A stretch of 64,000 nt of DNA from an uncultured Gemmatimonadota bacterium (GTDB lineage Bacteria > Gemmatimonadota > Gemmatimonadetes > Gemmatimonadales > Gemmatimonadaceae), in assembly GCA_902826615.1 (NCBI GenBank), contig CADEFN010000007.1, positions 62,001-126,000 of the forward strand. Reading direction: 5' to 3'. Shown here in pieces: positions 40,872 through 50,366 of the stretch. The notes under the pieces are model-generated. The model was not told where the DNA came from and did no database searches. It saw nothing but the letters and a program-made list of their open reading frames with translations. A program made the translations under genes and the position numbers. Position 1 is the stretch's first letter; each line of letters begins with the position of its first letter.

Positions 40872-41317
40872 CTCACCTCGCCGGCCGACATCGACGTGTA
40901 CTTCCGGGTCGGGTCAACCCACTCCCGCGTCCCGTCCGCGTAATGCTCACGCTTCCAGATTGGGACCCGCTTCTTGATCTCCTCGATGACAAACCGGGAC
41001 GCGTCCATGGCCGGGGCACGTCGGGCGTGCGATACCGCGATGGCCACGCTGGCCTCTCCGAGTGCGAGATAGCCCAGACGGTGCTCGACGACGACGTGGT
41101 CGGTACCGAACTGCTGGGACGCTTCCCCGACGATCTTCTTGAGCTCCGAGCTGGCCATGGCCGCGTACGCCGTGTACTCGATTCCGGTCACAGGCCGACC
41201 GTCATTGCTGTTCCGGACCGTTCCGACGAACAGGGTGACGGCGCCGCTTTCGTGCACGCCGACCTCGCGGAGTAGGGCTGCTGAGTCGATTGGCAATTCC
41301 ACGAGGGATGCACGCAT
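40868..41317 (-). CDS. moaE: Molybdopterin synthase catalytic subunit
   Basis: MoaE transfers sulfur from the MoaD thiocarboxylate to precursor Z. The 149 residues show GAVTLFVGTVRNSNDGRPVTGIEYTAYAAMA, then HRLGYLALGEASVAIAVSHARR and the conserved lysines in EEIKKRVPIWKREHYADGTREW, the classic active-site stretch. It lies six bases after moaD and overlaps moaA by four bases. Confidence 0.96.
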   Translation of the reverse strand: MRASLVELPIDSAALLREVGVHESGAVTLFVGTVRNSNDGRPVTGIEYTAYAAMASSELKKIVGEASQQFGTDHVVVEHRLGYLALGEASVAIAVSHARRAPAMDASRFVIEEIKKRVPIWKREHYADGTREWVDPTRKYTSMSAGEVR

Positions 41318-41323
41318 AAGCCC

Positions 41324-41563
41324 TCAGCCCCCCGCCACGGGAGGAATGATCGCCACCTCGTCCCCTTCGTGGATGAGCTCGTCGAGTTCCGCGTACTCGG
41401 CGTTTCGTGCCATCATCGGCGAGGGAGGGACATCCCGGCTGATGCGTCGCCGCACCTCGGTTAGCACGTCACCCACGCGAGCCGTGCTCGGCAGTTCGAG
41501 CTGCAGAGAATCCGACCCCACGGCCTCGGCATACGAGGCGAACAGAAGCACCCGAACGTTCAT
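41324..41563 (-). CDS. moaD: Molybdopterin synthase sulfur carrier subunit
   Basis: MoaD is a ubiquitin-like sulfur carrier whose C-terminal glycine becomes a thiocarboxylate. The 79 residues start MNVRVLLFASYAEAVG and end IIPPVAGG, with the required terminal Gly-Gly. It opens the moaD-moaE-moaA set. The HU terminator lies about 50 bases upstream of its ATG. Confidence 0.95.
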   Translation of the reverse strand: MNVRVLLFASYAEAVGSDSLQLELPSTARVGDVLTEVRRRISRDVPPSPMMARNAEYAELDELIHEGDEVAIIPPVAGG

Positions 41564-41613
41564 ATCACAGCAACTCTAGCAGATTGTGTCGGTTCCCTGC
41601 CAGACCAAAAGAA

Positions 41614-41637
41614 AAGCCCCCGGCAGATGCCGAGGGC
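41614..41637 (-). terminator. Intrinsic terminator of the HU gene
   Basis: On the minus strand GCCCTCGGC-ATCT-GCCGGGGGC forms a GC-rich stem with one G-U pair, followed at once by TTTTCTTTT. It begins about 24 bases after the HU stop. This is the clearest intrinsic terminator in the window. Confidence 0.9.
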
Positions 41638-41660
41638 GCCAATTGGTCGAGCAACAAGGG

Positions 41661-41999
41661 CTAATCGTCGTCGTCGTCGCTGTAGTCGTGCCCGGGAAGC
41701 GGCTCGAGATCCGCAACCATGGCGCGCAGTTCCTTGCTGGGCTTGAACACCGGGACTGGCCTGGCAGACACCTCGACCGGGCTCCCGGTCCTGGGGTTTC
41801 GGGCCATGCGCGTCTTCCGGTGCCGGATCTTGAACGTGCCGAAGCCCCGAACCTCGATGTTTTTCTGGAGCTGGAGCGCTTCCTTGATAGCGTCAAGGAA
41901 CGCATCGACGACCCGAGCGCAGTCTTTCTTGGATATAAGCGGGCCTGCGGTCCGCGAAATCTGCTGAGTAACGTGCTCGACGAGGTCGGCTTTAGTCAT
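41661..41999 (-). CDS. HU/IHF-family DNA-binding protein with acidic tail
   Basis: This is a small nucleoid protein that bends DNA as a dimer. The 112 residues start MTKADLVEHVTQQI. The GFGTFKIRHRKTRMARNPRTG arm is the diagnostic DNA-binding beta-ribbon, with NP at the tip. A typical HU has about 90 residues; here the C-terminus adds PGHDYSDDDDD, an acidic tail coded by GAC/GAT repeats. The gene stands as a single unit with its own promoter (42047-42075) and terminator (41614-41637). HU and IHF subtypes cannot be told apart by eye. Confidence 0.93.
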   Translation of the reverse strand: MTKADLVEHVTQQISRTAGPLISKKDCARVVDAFLDAIKEALQLQKNIEVRGFGTFKIRHRKTRMARNPRTGSPVEVSARPVPVFKPSKELRAMVADLEPLPGHDYSDDDDD

Positions 42000-42046
42000 T
42001 GCTAGCCTCTAAAGGGGCGTAGGCTTAACGCCCGTCAGTTCGGTCG

Positions 42047-42075
42047 AACATAGACCGTTACTTATTGTGTGTCAA
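42047..42075 (-). promoter_or_regulatory. Sigma70-type promoter of the HU gene
   Basis: On the minus strand TTGACA (42075-42070) and TATGTT (42052-42047) are 17 bases apart. The -35 overlaps the last codon and stop of carA. A start near 42040 would give a leader of about 40 bases before the HU ATG at 41999. Confidence 0.8.
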
Positions 42076-43205
42076 GCGGTTGCGGCACTTCGGGTTACAT
42101 CATCCCGGACCGCATTCAGAAACTGCTTGAAGAGGGGTCGCGCGTCGTGCGGACCAGGGGCCGCTTCGGGGTGATACTGCACGGCGAAAAGCGGAAGTGA
42201 CCGGTGCCGGAGCCCTTCAACGGTTCCGTCGTTGAGGTTCACGTGCGTGACCTCGAGATCAGGTGCGCCCGGAATTCCATCCTCGCCACCCTTCACCGCG
42301 AAGCCATGGTTTTGCGAAGTGATCAGAACTCGACCAGTCGCCAATTCCTTTACAGGGTGATTACCGCCGCGGTGCCCGTAAGGGAGCTTCATCGTCGACC
42401 CGCCAAAAGTGAGCCCGATGAGCTGATGTCCCAGGCAAATGCCGAAGATCGGCACCTTGCGGTCAGCAATCGTGCGGATGGTCTGCCGCGCATAGTCAAC
42501 CGCCGCAGGATCGCCCGGCCCATTTGAGAAGAAAACGCCGTTTGGCTTCCTGGCCAGAACATCTTCGGCCGAGGTGGTCGACGGGACCACCGTGATGCGG
42601 CACCCGTGGTCTTCGAACAGCCTCAAGATGTTGCGCTTGATGCCGTAATCGAAGGCAACGATGTGATACGGGGCATCGGCCGCTCCCCAGCTGTACTCCT
42701 TGCGCGTGGAGACTACGGAAGCGAGGTCGAGCCCTTCCATGCTCGGACAGGCTTCGAGGGCTGCTCTGGCTTCGGCGGTGGCCTCCGCGCCAACGCCAAT
42801 CACTCCGCGCATGACACCGACGGACCGGAGGTGCCGTGTCAGCCGCCGTGTGTCGACGCCGTGGAGAATGGGAACGCCGAGCGGACCGAGCCACCCGGCG
42901 AGATCGCCATCCGCTCGCCAGTTGGAGTAGGACCGTGAGATCTCGCGAACCACAATCCCTGCCACCTGCGCGCCAGCACTCTCCGGGTCTTCGTGGTTGA
43001 CGCCGTAGTTTCCGATCATGGGCGCGGTCATTACCACGATCTGTCCCTTATACGACGGATCGGTAAAGACCTCCTGATAGCCACTCATGTTGGTCGTGAA
43101 GACCACTTCGGCGACGGTCGGCGGTACTTGACCAGTCAGCTGGCCGAGAAAAAGGGTTCCGTCCTCGAGGAGGAGGAACCCCTTGATGGAGTCGCGGAGC
43201 GGCAC
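42072..43205 (-). CDS. carA: Carbamoyl-phosphate synthase small subunit
   Basis: CarA is the glutaminase subunit that supplies ammonia for carbamoyl phosphate (pyrimidines, arginine). The 377 residues have an N-terminal domain starting with GFLLLEDGTLF, then a class I amidotransferase domain. Its nucleophile is in FGICLGHQLIG, and its His and Glu are in AVQYHPEAAPGPHD. It starts at a GTG seven bases after the secG stop. carB is not next to it on either side in this window; the HU gene follows directly. Confidence 0.97.
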   Translation of the reverse strand: MPLRDSIKGFLLLEDGTLFLGQLTGQVPPTVAEVVFTTNMSGYQEVFTDPSYKGQIVVMTAPMIGNYGVNHEDPESAGAQVAGIVVREISRSYSNWRADGDLAGWLGPLGVPILHGVDTRRLTRHLRSVGVMRGVIGVGAEATAEARAALEACPSMEGLDLASVVSTRKEYSWGAADAPYHIVAFDYGIKRNILRLFEDHGCRITVVPSTTSAEDVLARKPNGVFFSNGPGDPAAVDYARQTIRTIADRKVPIFGICLGHQLIGLTFGGSTMKLPYGHRGGNHPVKELATGRVLITSQNHGFAVKGGEDGIPGAPDLEVTHVNLNDGTVEGLRHRSLPLFAVQYHPEAAPGPHDARPLFKQFLNAVRDDVTRSAATA

Positions 43206-43211
43206 GAGAGG

Positions 43212-43604
43212 TTACGGGTTCTTCGGAGTCGTGGGAGCTGGTACCGCGGGAGCGGCCTTGCCCTGCTCGATTGGCGTGACAGGAGCCGGCGCTGCGCCAC
43301 CCTTGGGGGCCGACGGAGCGGCCGGGGTCTGCGAGAAGGGCTGGTCGAGCACGGACTTGGGCACGCGAGTGCGCACCGACATCAGTCCGAGCACAAAGGC
43401 GAGAAAGAGGAAGACACCGCCTCCCCACCAGGAGATCTTCGTGAGCGCGTTGCCAGCCTGCCGGGTGCCGATCAGCGAGTCGGACGACGACGAGGCTCCG
43501 CCAAACGATGACGCCAGTCCTCCGCCCTTGCCCGCCTGGAGGAGCACGGCGGTCATGAGCACGAGACTGGTGATGATCAGGATTACGAGAAGAAACGTAT
43601 ACAT
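43212..43604 (-). CDS. secG: Preprotein translocase subunit SecG
   Basis: SecG is a small accessory subunit of the SecYEG channel. The 130 residues start MYTFLLVILIITSLVLMTAVLLQAGKGGGLASSFGG, with the first helix and the conserved QAGKGGGL loop. SSSDSLIGTRQAGNALTKISWWGGGVFL leads into the second helix. After that a Pro/Ala-rich tail of about 45 residues follows, longer than in most SecG. It lies downstream of tpiA in the common gap-pgk-tpiA-secG order. The putative Shine-Dalgarno lies in a hairpin arm (43613-43654). Confidence 0.93.
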   Translation of the reverse strand: MYTFLLVILIITSLVLMTAVLLQAGKGGGLASSFGGASSSSDSLIGTRQAGNALTKISWWGGGVFLFLAFVLGLMSVRTRVPKSVLDQPFSQTPAAPSAPKGGAAPAPVTPIEQGKAAPAVPAPTTPKNP

Positions 43605-43612
43605 GGTCCGAG

Positions 43613-43654
43613 CCTGCGATTTGTGGCTGGTACAGAGCCGCTAAGTATCGCAGG
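43613..43654 (-). promoter_or_regulatory. Nested hairpin in the tpiA-secG gap covering the secG ribosome-binding site
   Basis: CCTGCGAT (43613-43620) pairs perfectly with ATCGCAGG (43647-43654). Inside it GGCT (43625-43628) pairs with AGCC (43636-43639). On the mRNA the 3' arm is ATCGCAGG, whose AGG is about 8 bases from the secG ATG and is the only Shine-Dalgarno-like stretch there. The structure could be a terminator for tpiA or a translational control of secG. Confidence 0.4.
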
Positions 43655-43681
43655 ATCAGAGGGATACGCGCAAGTCACTTG

Positions 43682-44431
43682 TCACGTCCTGACGATGCTC
43701 GTCCACCCTTCGGCGTCGAGCGAGGCGCCCCCGACGAGAAGCCCCCCAACCTCGGCGGCCTCGAGAAGCGACTGGGCATTACCGCGATTCACGCTTCCGC
43801 CGTACAAGATGGGCAGCGCATTGGCTTTTTCCCCGAGAATCGCCATCAGCTCTCGCCGAATGACGGTGTGAATTGCGGTCGCGTCCTGGGGGGTGGCCGT
43901 CTTGCCCGTTCCAATGGCCCACACGGGCTCGTACGCGATCAGCATACTGGCAATGGCATGCGGCTCGATCCGCGAGATTCCCGCGCGCAGTTGCCGCAGC
44001 ACCACCAGTTCGGTGTCCCCGCGTTCCCGCTCCTCGAGCTTTTCGCCGACGCACAACATGGGGGTGAGGCCAGCGCGCACTGCAGCTGCCACCTTGAGCG
44101 AGGTCTGCTCATCGGTCTCGCCAAAGACATGTCGCCGCTCGGAATGGCCGACGAGCGCGAGCTCGGCACCGGCGTCACGGACCATGGCGGCCGAAAGCTC
44201 ACCCGTGAAGGCGCCCTTGTCTTCCCAGTGAATGTTTTGCGCGCCGACCAGGATGTCCTGCCGCTCCTTGAGCCCATCGATGACCGTGGTCAGGCTGACG
44301 GCAGGTGGGAAAAAGACCACCTGGCGATCGGGGCGGCGTGCGTAGTGCGCGAGGAATGACCGAAGAAAGGCACGGGCATCAGAAGGCCCGTGGTGCATTT
44401 TCCAGTTTGCTGCAAGGACGGGGCGTTGCAT
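43682..44431 (-). CDS. tpiA: Triosephosphate isomerase
   Basis: It interconverts dihydroxyacetone phosphate and glyceraldehyde 3-phosphate. The 249 residues show the N-terminal LAANWKM lysine, the ALVGHSERR histidine, the catalytic glutamate in AYEPVWAIGTGKTAT, and ILYGGSVNRGNA for phosphate binding. I chose the ATG at 44431, one base after the pgk stop (TGACATG). A TTG at 44446 inside pgk is the alternative. Confidence 0.97.
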   Translation of the reverse strand: MQRPVLAANWKMHHGPSDARAFLRSFLAHYARRPDRQVVFFPPAVSLTTVIDGLKERQDILVGAQNIHWEDKGAFTGELSAAMVRDAGAELALVGHSERRHVFGETDEQTSLKVAAAVRAGLTPMLCVGEKLEERERGDTELVVLRQLRAGISRIEPHAIASMLIAYEPVWAIGTGKTATPQDATAIHTVIRRELMAILGEKANALPILYGGSVNRGNAQSLLEAAEVGGLLVGGASLDAEGWTSIVRT

Positions 44432-44432
44432 G

Positions 44433-45626
44433 TCAGCGATCGTCAAGGGCTGCTACACCCGGGAGCACCTTGCCCTCCAGGAACTCCAGCGAAGCGCCAC
44501 CGCCAGTGGAGACGTGAGACATGGCCGTCTCGAGCCCTGCCTCTGCCACGGCCGCCGCCGAGTCGCCACCGCCCACGATGGTGGTTGCCCCGCGTTTGGT
44601 GGCTTCGGCCATGGCCCGCGCCACGGCGAGTGTACCAGCATCGAATGGTTTGGTTTCGAACACACCCATCGGTCCGTTCCAGAGCACGGTCTTGGCTGAC
44701 GCGATGGCCCGTGCGTAAGAGGCCATCGTCTCGGGCCCGATATCGAACATGGCCTGGTCGGCCGGGATAGCGTCACGTTTGACAACGGCCGTAGGTGCGG
44801 TGCCGTCGATACGTGTGGAGACCGTGGCGTCGTGTGGCAACGTGAGCCGGTAACCGGCACGCTCCACCAGGTCGCTGGCAAGTTCAACGCGATCCGCCTC
44901 GACCAGTGAGGTGCCCGTCTCAAACCCCATCGCCTTGAAGAAGGTGCAGGCCATCGCGCCTCCGATGAGCAATCCGTCAACCTTGGGGAGCAGCGCCTCG
45001 ATCACATCGATTTTCCCGGAGACCTTGGAGCCACCGAGAATAGCGACAAAGGGGCGTTGCGGCTCGGCGATCGCCTTGCCGAGGTAGTCCAGTTCCTTCT
45101 CCATGAGGAATCCGGCTACCGACGGTCGAAGGAACTGCGTGATGCCTGCGGTGGACGAGTGCGCACGGTGCGCCGAGCCAAACGCATCGTTCACGTACAG
45201 ATCGCCTAACGCGGCAAACTCCCGGGAGAGAGCCTCGTCGTTCTTCTCCTCACCCGGATAGAACCGGGTGTTTTCCATCAGCAGAATCTCGCCGTCAGCG
45301 AGCGCCTTCGTGCGCGCCACGGCGTCCGGACCAGTCGCAACCGGACAAAAGGCTACGGGCCGCTTCTGCAGCTCGGCGAGGGTCTTCGCGACGGGGGCGA
45401 GTGTGTACTTCGGGTCGGGCCCACCCTTGGGACGCCCGAGGTGCGATAGTAGCACGACGCGCGCCCCTCTCGAGGCGAGATACTCGATCGTCGGAAGTGC
45501 CGCGCGGACACGGGTGTCATCGGTCACTCGATCGCCATCGAGCGGCACGTTGAAATCGACCCGCACCACGACGCGCTTGTGTGCGAGTTCTGTATCGGCG
45601 AGGTCCCGAATGTTTTTCTTGTTCAC
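44433..45626 (-). CDS. pgk: Phosphoglycerate kinase
   Basis: It makes ATP from 1,3-bisphosphoglycerate in glycolysis. The 397 residues contain RVDFNVPLDGDRVTDDTRVRAALPTI near the N-terminus and VLLSHLGRPKGGPDPKYTLAPVA. VAILGGSKVSGKIDVIEALL and the C-terminal VGGGDSAAAVA, with STGGGASLEFLEGK, complete the family set. It starts at a GTG. The 89 bases from gap contain a strong hairpin, so pgk may be expressed at a different level from gap. Confidence 0.97.
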   Translation of the reverse strand: MNKKNIRDLADTELAHKRVVVRVDFNVPLDGDRVTDDTRVRAALPTIEYLASRGARVVLLSHLGRPKGGPDPKYTLAPVAKTLAELQKRPVAFCPVATGPDAVARTKALADGEILLMENTRFYPGEEKNDEALSREFAALGDLYVNDAFGSAHRAHSSTAGITQFLRPSVAGFLMEKELDYLGKAIAEPQRPFVAILGGSKVSGKIDVIEALLPKVDGLLIGGAMACTFFKAMGFETGTSLVEADRVELASDLVERAGYRLTLPHDATVSTRIDGTAPTAVVKRDAIPADQAMFDIGPETMASYARAIASAKTVLWNGPMGVFETKPFDAGTLAVARAMAEATKRGATTIVGGGDSAAAVAEAGLETAMSHVSTGGGASLEFLEGKVLPGVAALDDR

Positions 45627-45678
45627 GGATGGTTTGGCCGGGAGTACGACAAGCTCAGGCGTCAGGTCGAAATGGATT

Positions 45679-45703
45679 GGCCCGGACCTCTGCGGTCCGG
45701 GCC
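45679..45703 (-). terminator. Hairpin in the gap-pgk space
   Basis: A perfect 10-bp inverted repeat GGCCCGGACC / GGTCCGGGCC with a 5-base loop lies 12 bases after the gap stop and about 50 bases before the pgk start. No T run follows (AATCCATTTCG on the minus strand). It could be a weak terminator, an attenuator, or a 3'-end stabiliser that raises gap mRNA over pgk. Confidence 0.5.
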
Positions 45704-45715
45704 CGTCCCGTCAGA

Positions 45716-47513
<1,798 letters not shown>

Positions 47514-47559
47514 GGGAAACCACCGGAGTGAGAACCCGGGTGGCGCAGCGACCCTGGTT

Positions 47560-48378
47560 CTACGGGTTGCGCTCGACGGCGCGACGCATGACGTCGAGGT
47601 CCGGTGGCAGACCCAACCAGTACGCGAAGGCCAGTGCGCCCTGCTGCAGAAGCATCTCGAGTCCGTCGATTGCCACCAATCCGGCCGCCGTGCAGCGCGT
47701 GACCCAGGGTGTTGTACTCCGACGGTACACCAGGTCCATCACGCGCGCGTCACGCGGGATTGCCGAAAGAGCCACAGGATCGACGCTCTCGTCACCCGAG
47801 AGGCCTATCGGCGTGGCGTTGACCACGAGGGTCGACGTAGCGGCCCCTTTGTTGTCGGCGGCGAGTCGCACATGCGCGAACTCCTGGCACAACGCCTGAG
47901 CGGCCTCGGGTCGGCGTGACGCAATGAGGACCGTGGCACCCGGCCACTGCTCCGTCGCCGTGCACACGGCGCGGGCCGCACCACCAGCCCCGGCACAGAG
48001 CACCACGGCCCCGCCCCGGGCCACACCTAACGATGTGCAGGCCGCGTCAAACCCACCGACATCGGTGTTGTGCCCTTCCAGATGCCCGTTGCGCCACCGG
48101 AACGTGTTCACAGCACCGGCCCGTCGCGCCACCGGCGTCAGCACGTCACAGCGACGTGCAACCGCCAGTTTGTGCGGGATGGTGACGTTGCCGGCGCCCT
48201 GCAGGGTGCTGAGCGAGGTCAGCGCATCGTCGAGCGACGCCGAGGATACGTCCACGGCCTCATATCGAACGGCGATTCCCGCCGCCTCGAGTGCGGCGTT
48301 CTGAAACAGGGGTGAGAGCGAGTGTGCAACCGGGTGGCCCAGCAGAACGAGACGCCCCGGCCGCGGCGCGACGGTCAC
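47560..48378 (-). CDS. aroE: Shikimate dehydrogenase
   Basis: It reduces 3-dehydroshikimate with NADPH in the chorismate pathway, which also feeds menaquinone through MqnA. The 272 residues contain LLGHPVAHSLSPLFQNAAL (substrate site), GAGNVTIPHKLAVARR with the catalytic lysine, GHNTDVGGFDAA and the NADP motif LCAGAGGAARAVC. It starts at a GTG that overlaps the phosphatase stop by four bases. Confidence 0.95.
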   Translation of the reverse strand: MTVAPRPGRLVLLGHPVAHSLSPLFQNAALEAAGIAVRYEAVDVSSASLDDALTSLSTLQGAGNVTIPHKLAVARRCDVLTPVARRAGAVNTFRWRNGHLEGHNTDVGGFDAACTSLGVARGGAVVLCAGAGGAARAVCTATEQWPGATVLIASRRPEAAQALCQEFAHVRLAADNKGAATSTLVVNATPIGLSGDESVDPVALSAIPRDARVMDLVYRRSTTPWVTRCTAAGLVAIDGLEMLLQQGALAFAYWLGLPPDLDVMRRAVERNP

Positions 48379-48845
48379 AGCGCCGGGCGTGACCGCGACA
48401 CGGCCAGCCGGTCGAAAATCGTCCGGATGTAGCCGTTGAGCTGCGCAAAGGTTTTGCGATAGTCGTCGAGATCACCACCGATCGGGTCGGCTATCGGACG
48501 GCTCGGCTCACCGGGATGTGCATACTCGGAAACCAGCCACACCTTGTCCTCTCCGCCCAGCGCCTCGACCCGCTCGAGGTGTGCGTGTGACATGGTGAGT
48601 ACGAGATCAGCGTCTGCCACCACCTCGTTGGTCAGGAGCCGTGCGGCGTGCGAGCCGAGATTGAGCCCGTGCTCGAGGCCTACGAGAAGCGAGCCGTCAG
48701 AGGCCGGCGATCCTTCCCACGCGCTGGTGCCCGCACTCTCGACTTCGACGTCGAGCCACCCGCGCTCTATGACCTCGCGGCGTGCGATGACTTCGGCGAG
48801 GGGGGATCGGCAGGTGTTGCCGGTGCAGACAAAGAGGATCTTCAC
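48375..48845 (-). CDS. Low-molecular-weight protein tyrosine (or arginine) phosphatase
   Basis: The 156 residues start MKILFVCTGNTCRSPLAE, the CX5R phosphate loop with nucleophile Cys7 and Arg13. The general-acid motif DPIGGD lies near residue 118. The family includes Wzb/Etp tyrosine phosphatases and the arginine phosphatase YwlE. The Thr in the loop (CTGNTCR) recalls the YwlE subgroup, but that is only suggestive. It starts at a GTG between tsaC and aroE, as in several genomes. No kinase partner is nearby. Confidence 0.93.
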   Translation of the reverse strand: MKILFVCTGNTCRSPLAEVIARREVIERGWLDVEVESAGTSAWEGSPASDGSLLVGLEHGLNLGSHAARLLTNEVVADADLVLTMSHAHLERVEALGGEDKVWLVSEYAHPGEPSRPIADPIGGDLDDYRKTFAQLNGYIRTIFDRLAVSRSRPAL

Positions 48846-48914
48846 TGGTGTCGGAGAAACTGCTGCAAACTATACACGCGGGTGGAAGGCTGACGACTCC
48901 CGCAAACGGTGGAG

Positions 48915-49586
48915 TCAGCGATCGCCAAGAAGCCGAGGAAGGGATTCCCGCAGGACGGAGGCCGGAATGGCACCGGGGCGAATCACCCGAGGACGAGCCC
49001 CCATGCAGTCGACGACGGTCGAGGGCTCACTCGGCTGCAGGCGACCCCCGTCGAGCACACGCATCGTGCCCGACGCGACGGGACCGGGCCATTGTTCGAG
49101 AATGTCAAAGGCCGACATCGCGGGGGGCTGTCGTGGGCGATTGGCGCTGGTGCTGGTGATCGGATCGCCATACGCGCGCAGAAGACGCTGGAGCCCTGGA
49201 TGTGATGTCCACCGAACAGCAATGCCGCCTTCGGGCCCGCGAAGCCGCTCGGGCACACGCCGTTCTCCGCCCGGGAGTACGAGCGTGACCGGGCCGGGCC
49301 AGTGGCGCGCCGCGAGAATCGAGGCATCCGCGGTGAGCTTGAGCCCAAGCCGATCGAGCATGTCACTACCAGCGATGAGCAGCAGGAAGGGCTTCTGCGC
49401 CGGGCGCTGCTTGAGCTGCACCAGCACCTCAACCGCCTCGCGATTTACCGCGGTTCCAAATCCGTACAGCGTCTCGGTGGGATAGGCGAGCACTCCGCCG
49501 TCCCGCAGATGCCGGATGGTACGCGAGAGCGAGGCTTCGACTTCGTCCGGCGACCAGAAGGGGACGGCCTGCGATGGCGTACTCAC
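48915..49586 (-). CDS. tsaC: L-threonylcarbamoyladenylate synthase
   Basis: TsaC/Sua5 makes the activated intermediate for the t6A modification of tRNAs reading ANN codons. The 223 residues show AYPTETLYGFGTAVNREAVE, LKQRPAQKPFLLLI, ARHWPGPVTLVLP and PITSTSANRPRQPP, all family motifs. At this length it lacks the extra Sua5 domain. It starts at a GTG overlapping the ispD stop by four bases. Confidence 0.94.
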   Translation of the reverse strand: MSTPSQAVPFWSPDEVEASLSRTIRHLRDGGVLAYPTETLYGFGTAVNREAVEVLVQLKQRPAQKPFLLLIAGSDMLDRLGLKLTADASILAARHWPGPVTLVLPGGERRVPERLRGPEGGIAVRWTSHPGLQRLLRAYGDPITSTSANRPRQPPAMSAFDILEQWPGPVASGTMRVLDGGRLQPSEPSTVVDCMGARPRVIRPGAIPASVLRESLPRLLGDR

Positions 49587-50362
49587 CCGTCGGTGTCCGC
49601 GAGTCGTTCCGCCCGGCCGAAGTCACCTTCGTCGGTCACCTTCATGGCGCGCTCGCTTCCGCGGACCACCACCACTTCAAAGCCTAACCGTTCGCAGAGC
49701 GCGGCATCGTCTGTGGCTGAAATCCCCGCTCGGCGTGCCTCGAGATGGGCCTGTTCGAGCATTTCACGGGGAAAGGCCTGCGGTGTCTGGGCCCGCCAAA
49801 GCCGGGTGCGGTCAACCGTGCGCACGATGCGTCCGTGTTCGTCCACTTCCTTGAGCGTGTCCACAACCGGGAGTGCAGCAATGGCGGCGCGCCCTGCTCT
49901 CGCCTCGGCAATCACCGCATCGATGGTGGCTGGAGTGACCAGGGGGCGAGCGGCGTCATGCACCACGACAATCGACGCTTCATCTGGCATGTCCTCGACG
50001 CCGCTCCACACCGAATCGATGCGTTCCTTTCCGCCGGTGGACACCAGCAGACGGTCGACATCACACTGAAAAAGCCAGGGTGGAGGATCGGCGGCGTGAG
50101 AGCGCGGCAGCACCGTCACCACGAGGGCCACGTCGGAGCGACGGTGAAAGGCCTGCACACTGTGCAGCAGCATCGGCTTTCCCGCGACCCAGCGGAACTG
50201 TTTCAGTTCGGTGCTGCCAGTGCGTGTGCCCTGCCCGGCCGCCACAATGACCACGCCCACGTCCTGCCGGATGGACGGATCGGGCCGGAACTCCGGCGCG
50301 GTGCTGTTGCGGGACAATGCGCCTGGGGCGCGCTCGGCGTCGTGGTCGTCGTGGTGGCTCAT
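49583..50362 (-). CDS. ispD: 2-C-methyl-D-erythritol 4-phosphate cytidylyltransferase
   Basis: IspD couples CTP to MEP in isoprenoid synthesis. From the ATG at 50362 it has 259 residues. A 35-residue His/Asp-rich polar tail precedes VGVVIVAAGQGTRTGSTELKQF, the nucleotide loop. VVVHDAARPLVTPATIDAVI and DTLKEVDEHGRIVRTVDR follow. A reading from 50554 would run through radA. The start lies four bases after the radA stop, within a copy of the polar octamer. Confidence 0.94.
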   Translation of the reverse strand: MSHHDDHDAERAPGALSRNSTAPEFRPDPSIRQDVGVVIVAAGQGTRTGSTELKQFRWVAGKPMLLHSVQAFHRRSDVALVVTVLPRSHAADPPPWLFQCDVDRLLVSTGGKERIDSVWSGVEDMPDEASIVVVHDAARPLVTPATIDAVIAEARAGRAAIAALPVVDTLKEVDEHGRIVRTVDRTRLWRAQTPQAFPREMLEQAHLEARRAGISATDDAALCERLGFEVVVVRGSERAMKVTDEGDFGRAERLADTDG

Positions 50363-50366
50363 GCGC

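Noticed and set aside
40868-41317. A molybdenum-cofactor riboswitch ahead of moaE/moaA
   Set aside because: The genes overlap or lie six bases apart, leaving no room, and the space before moaD is filled by the HU terminator.
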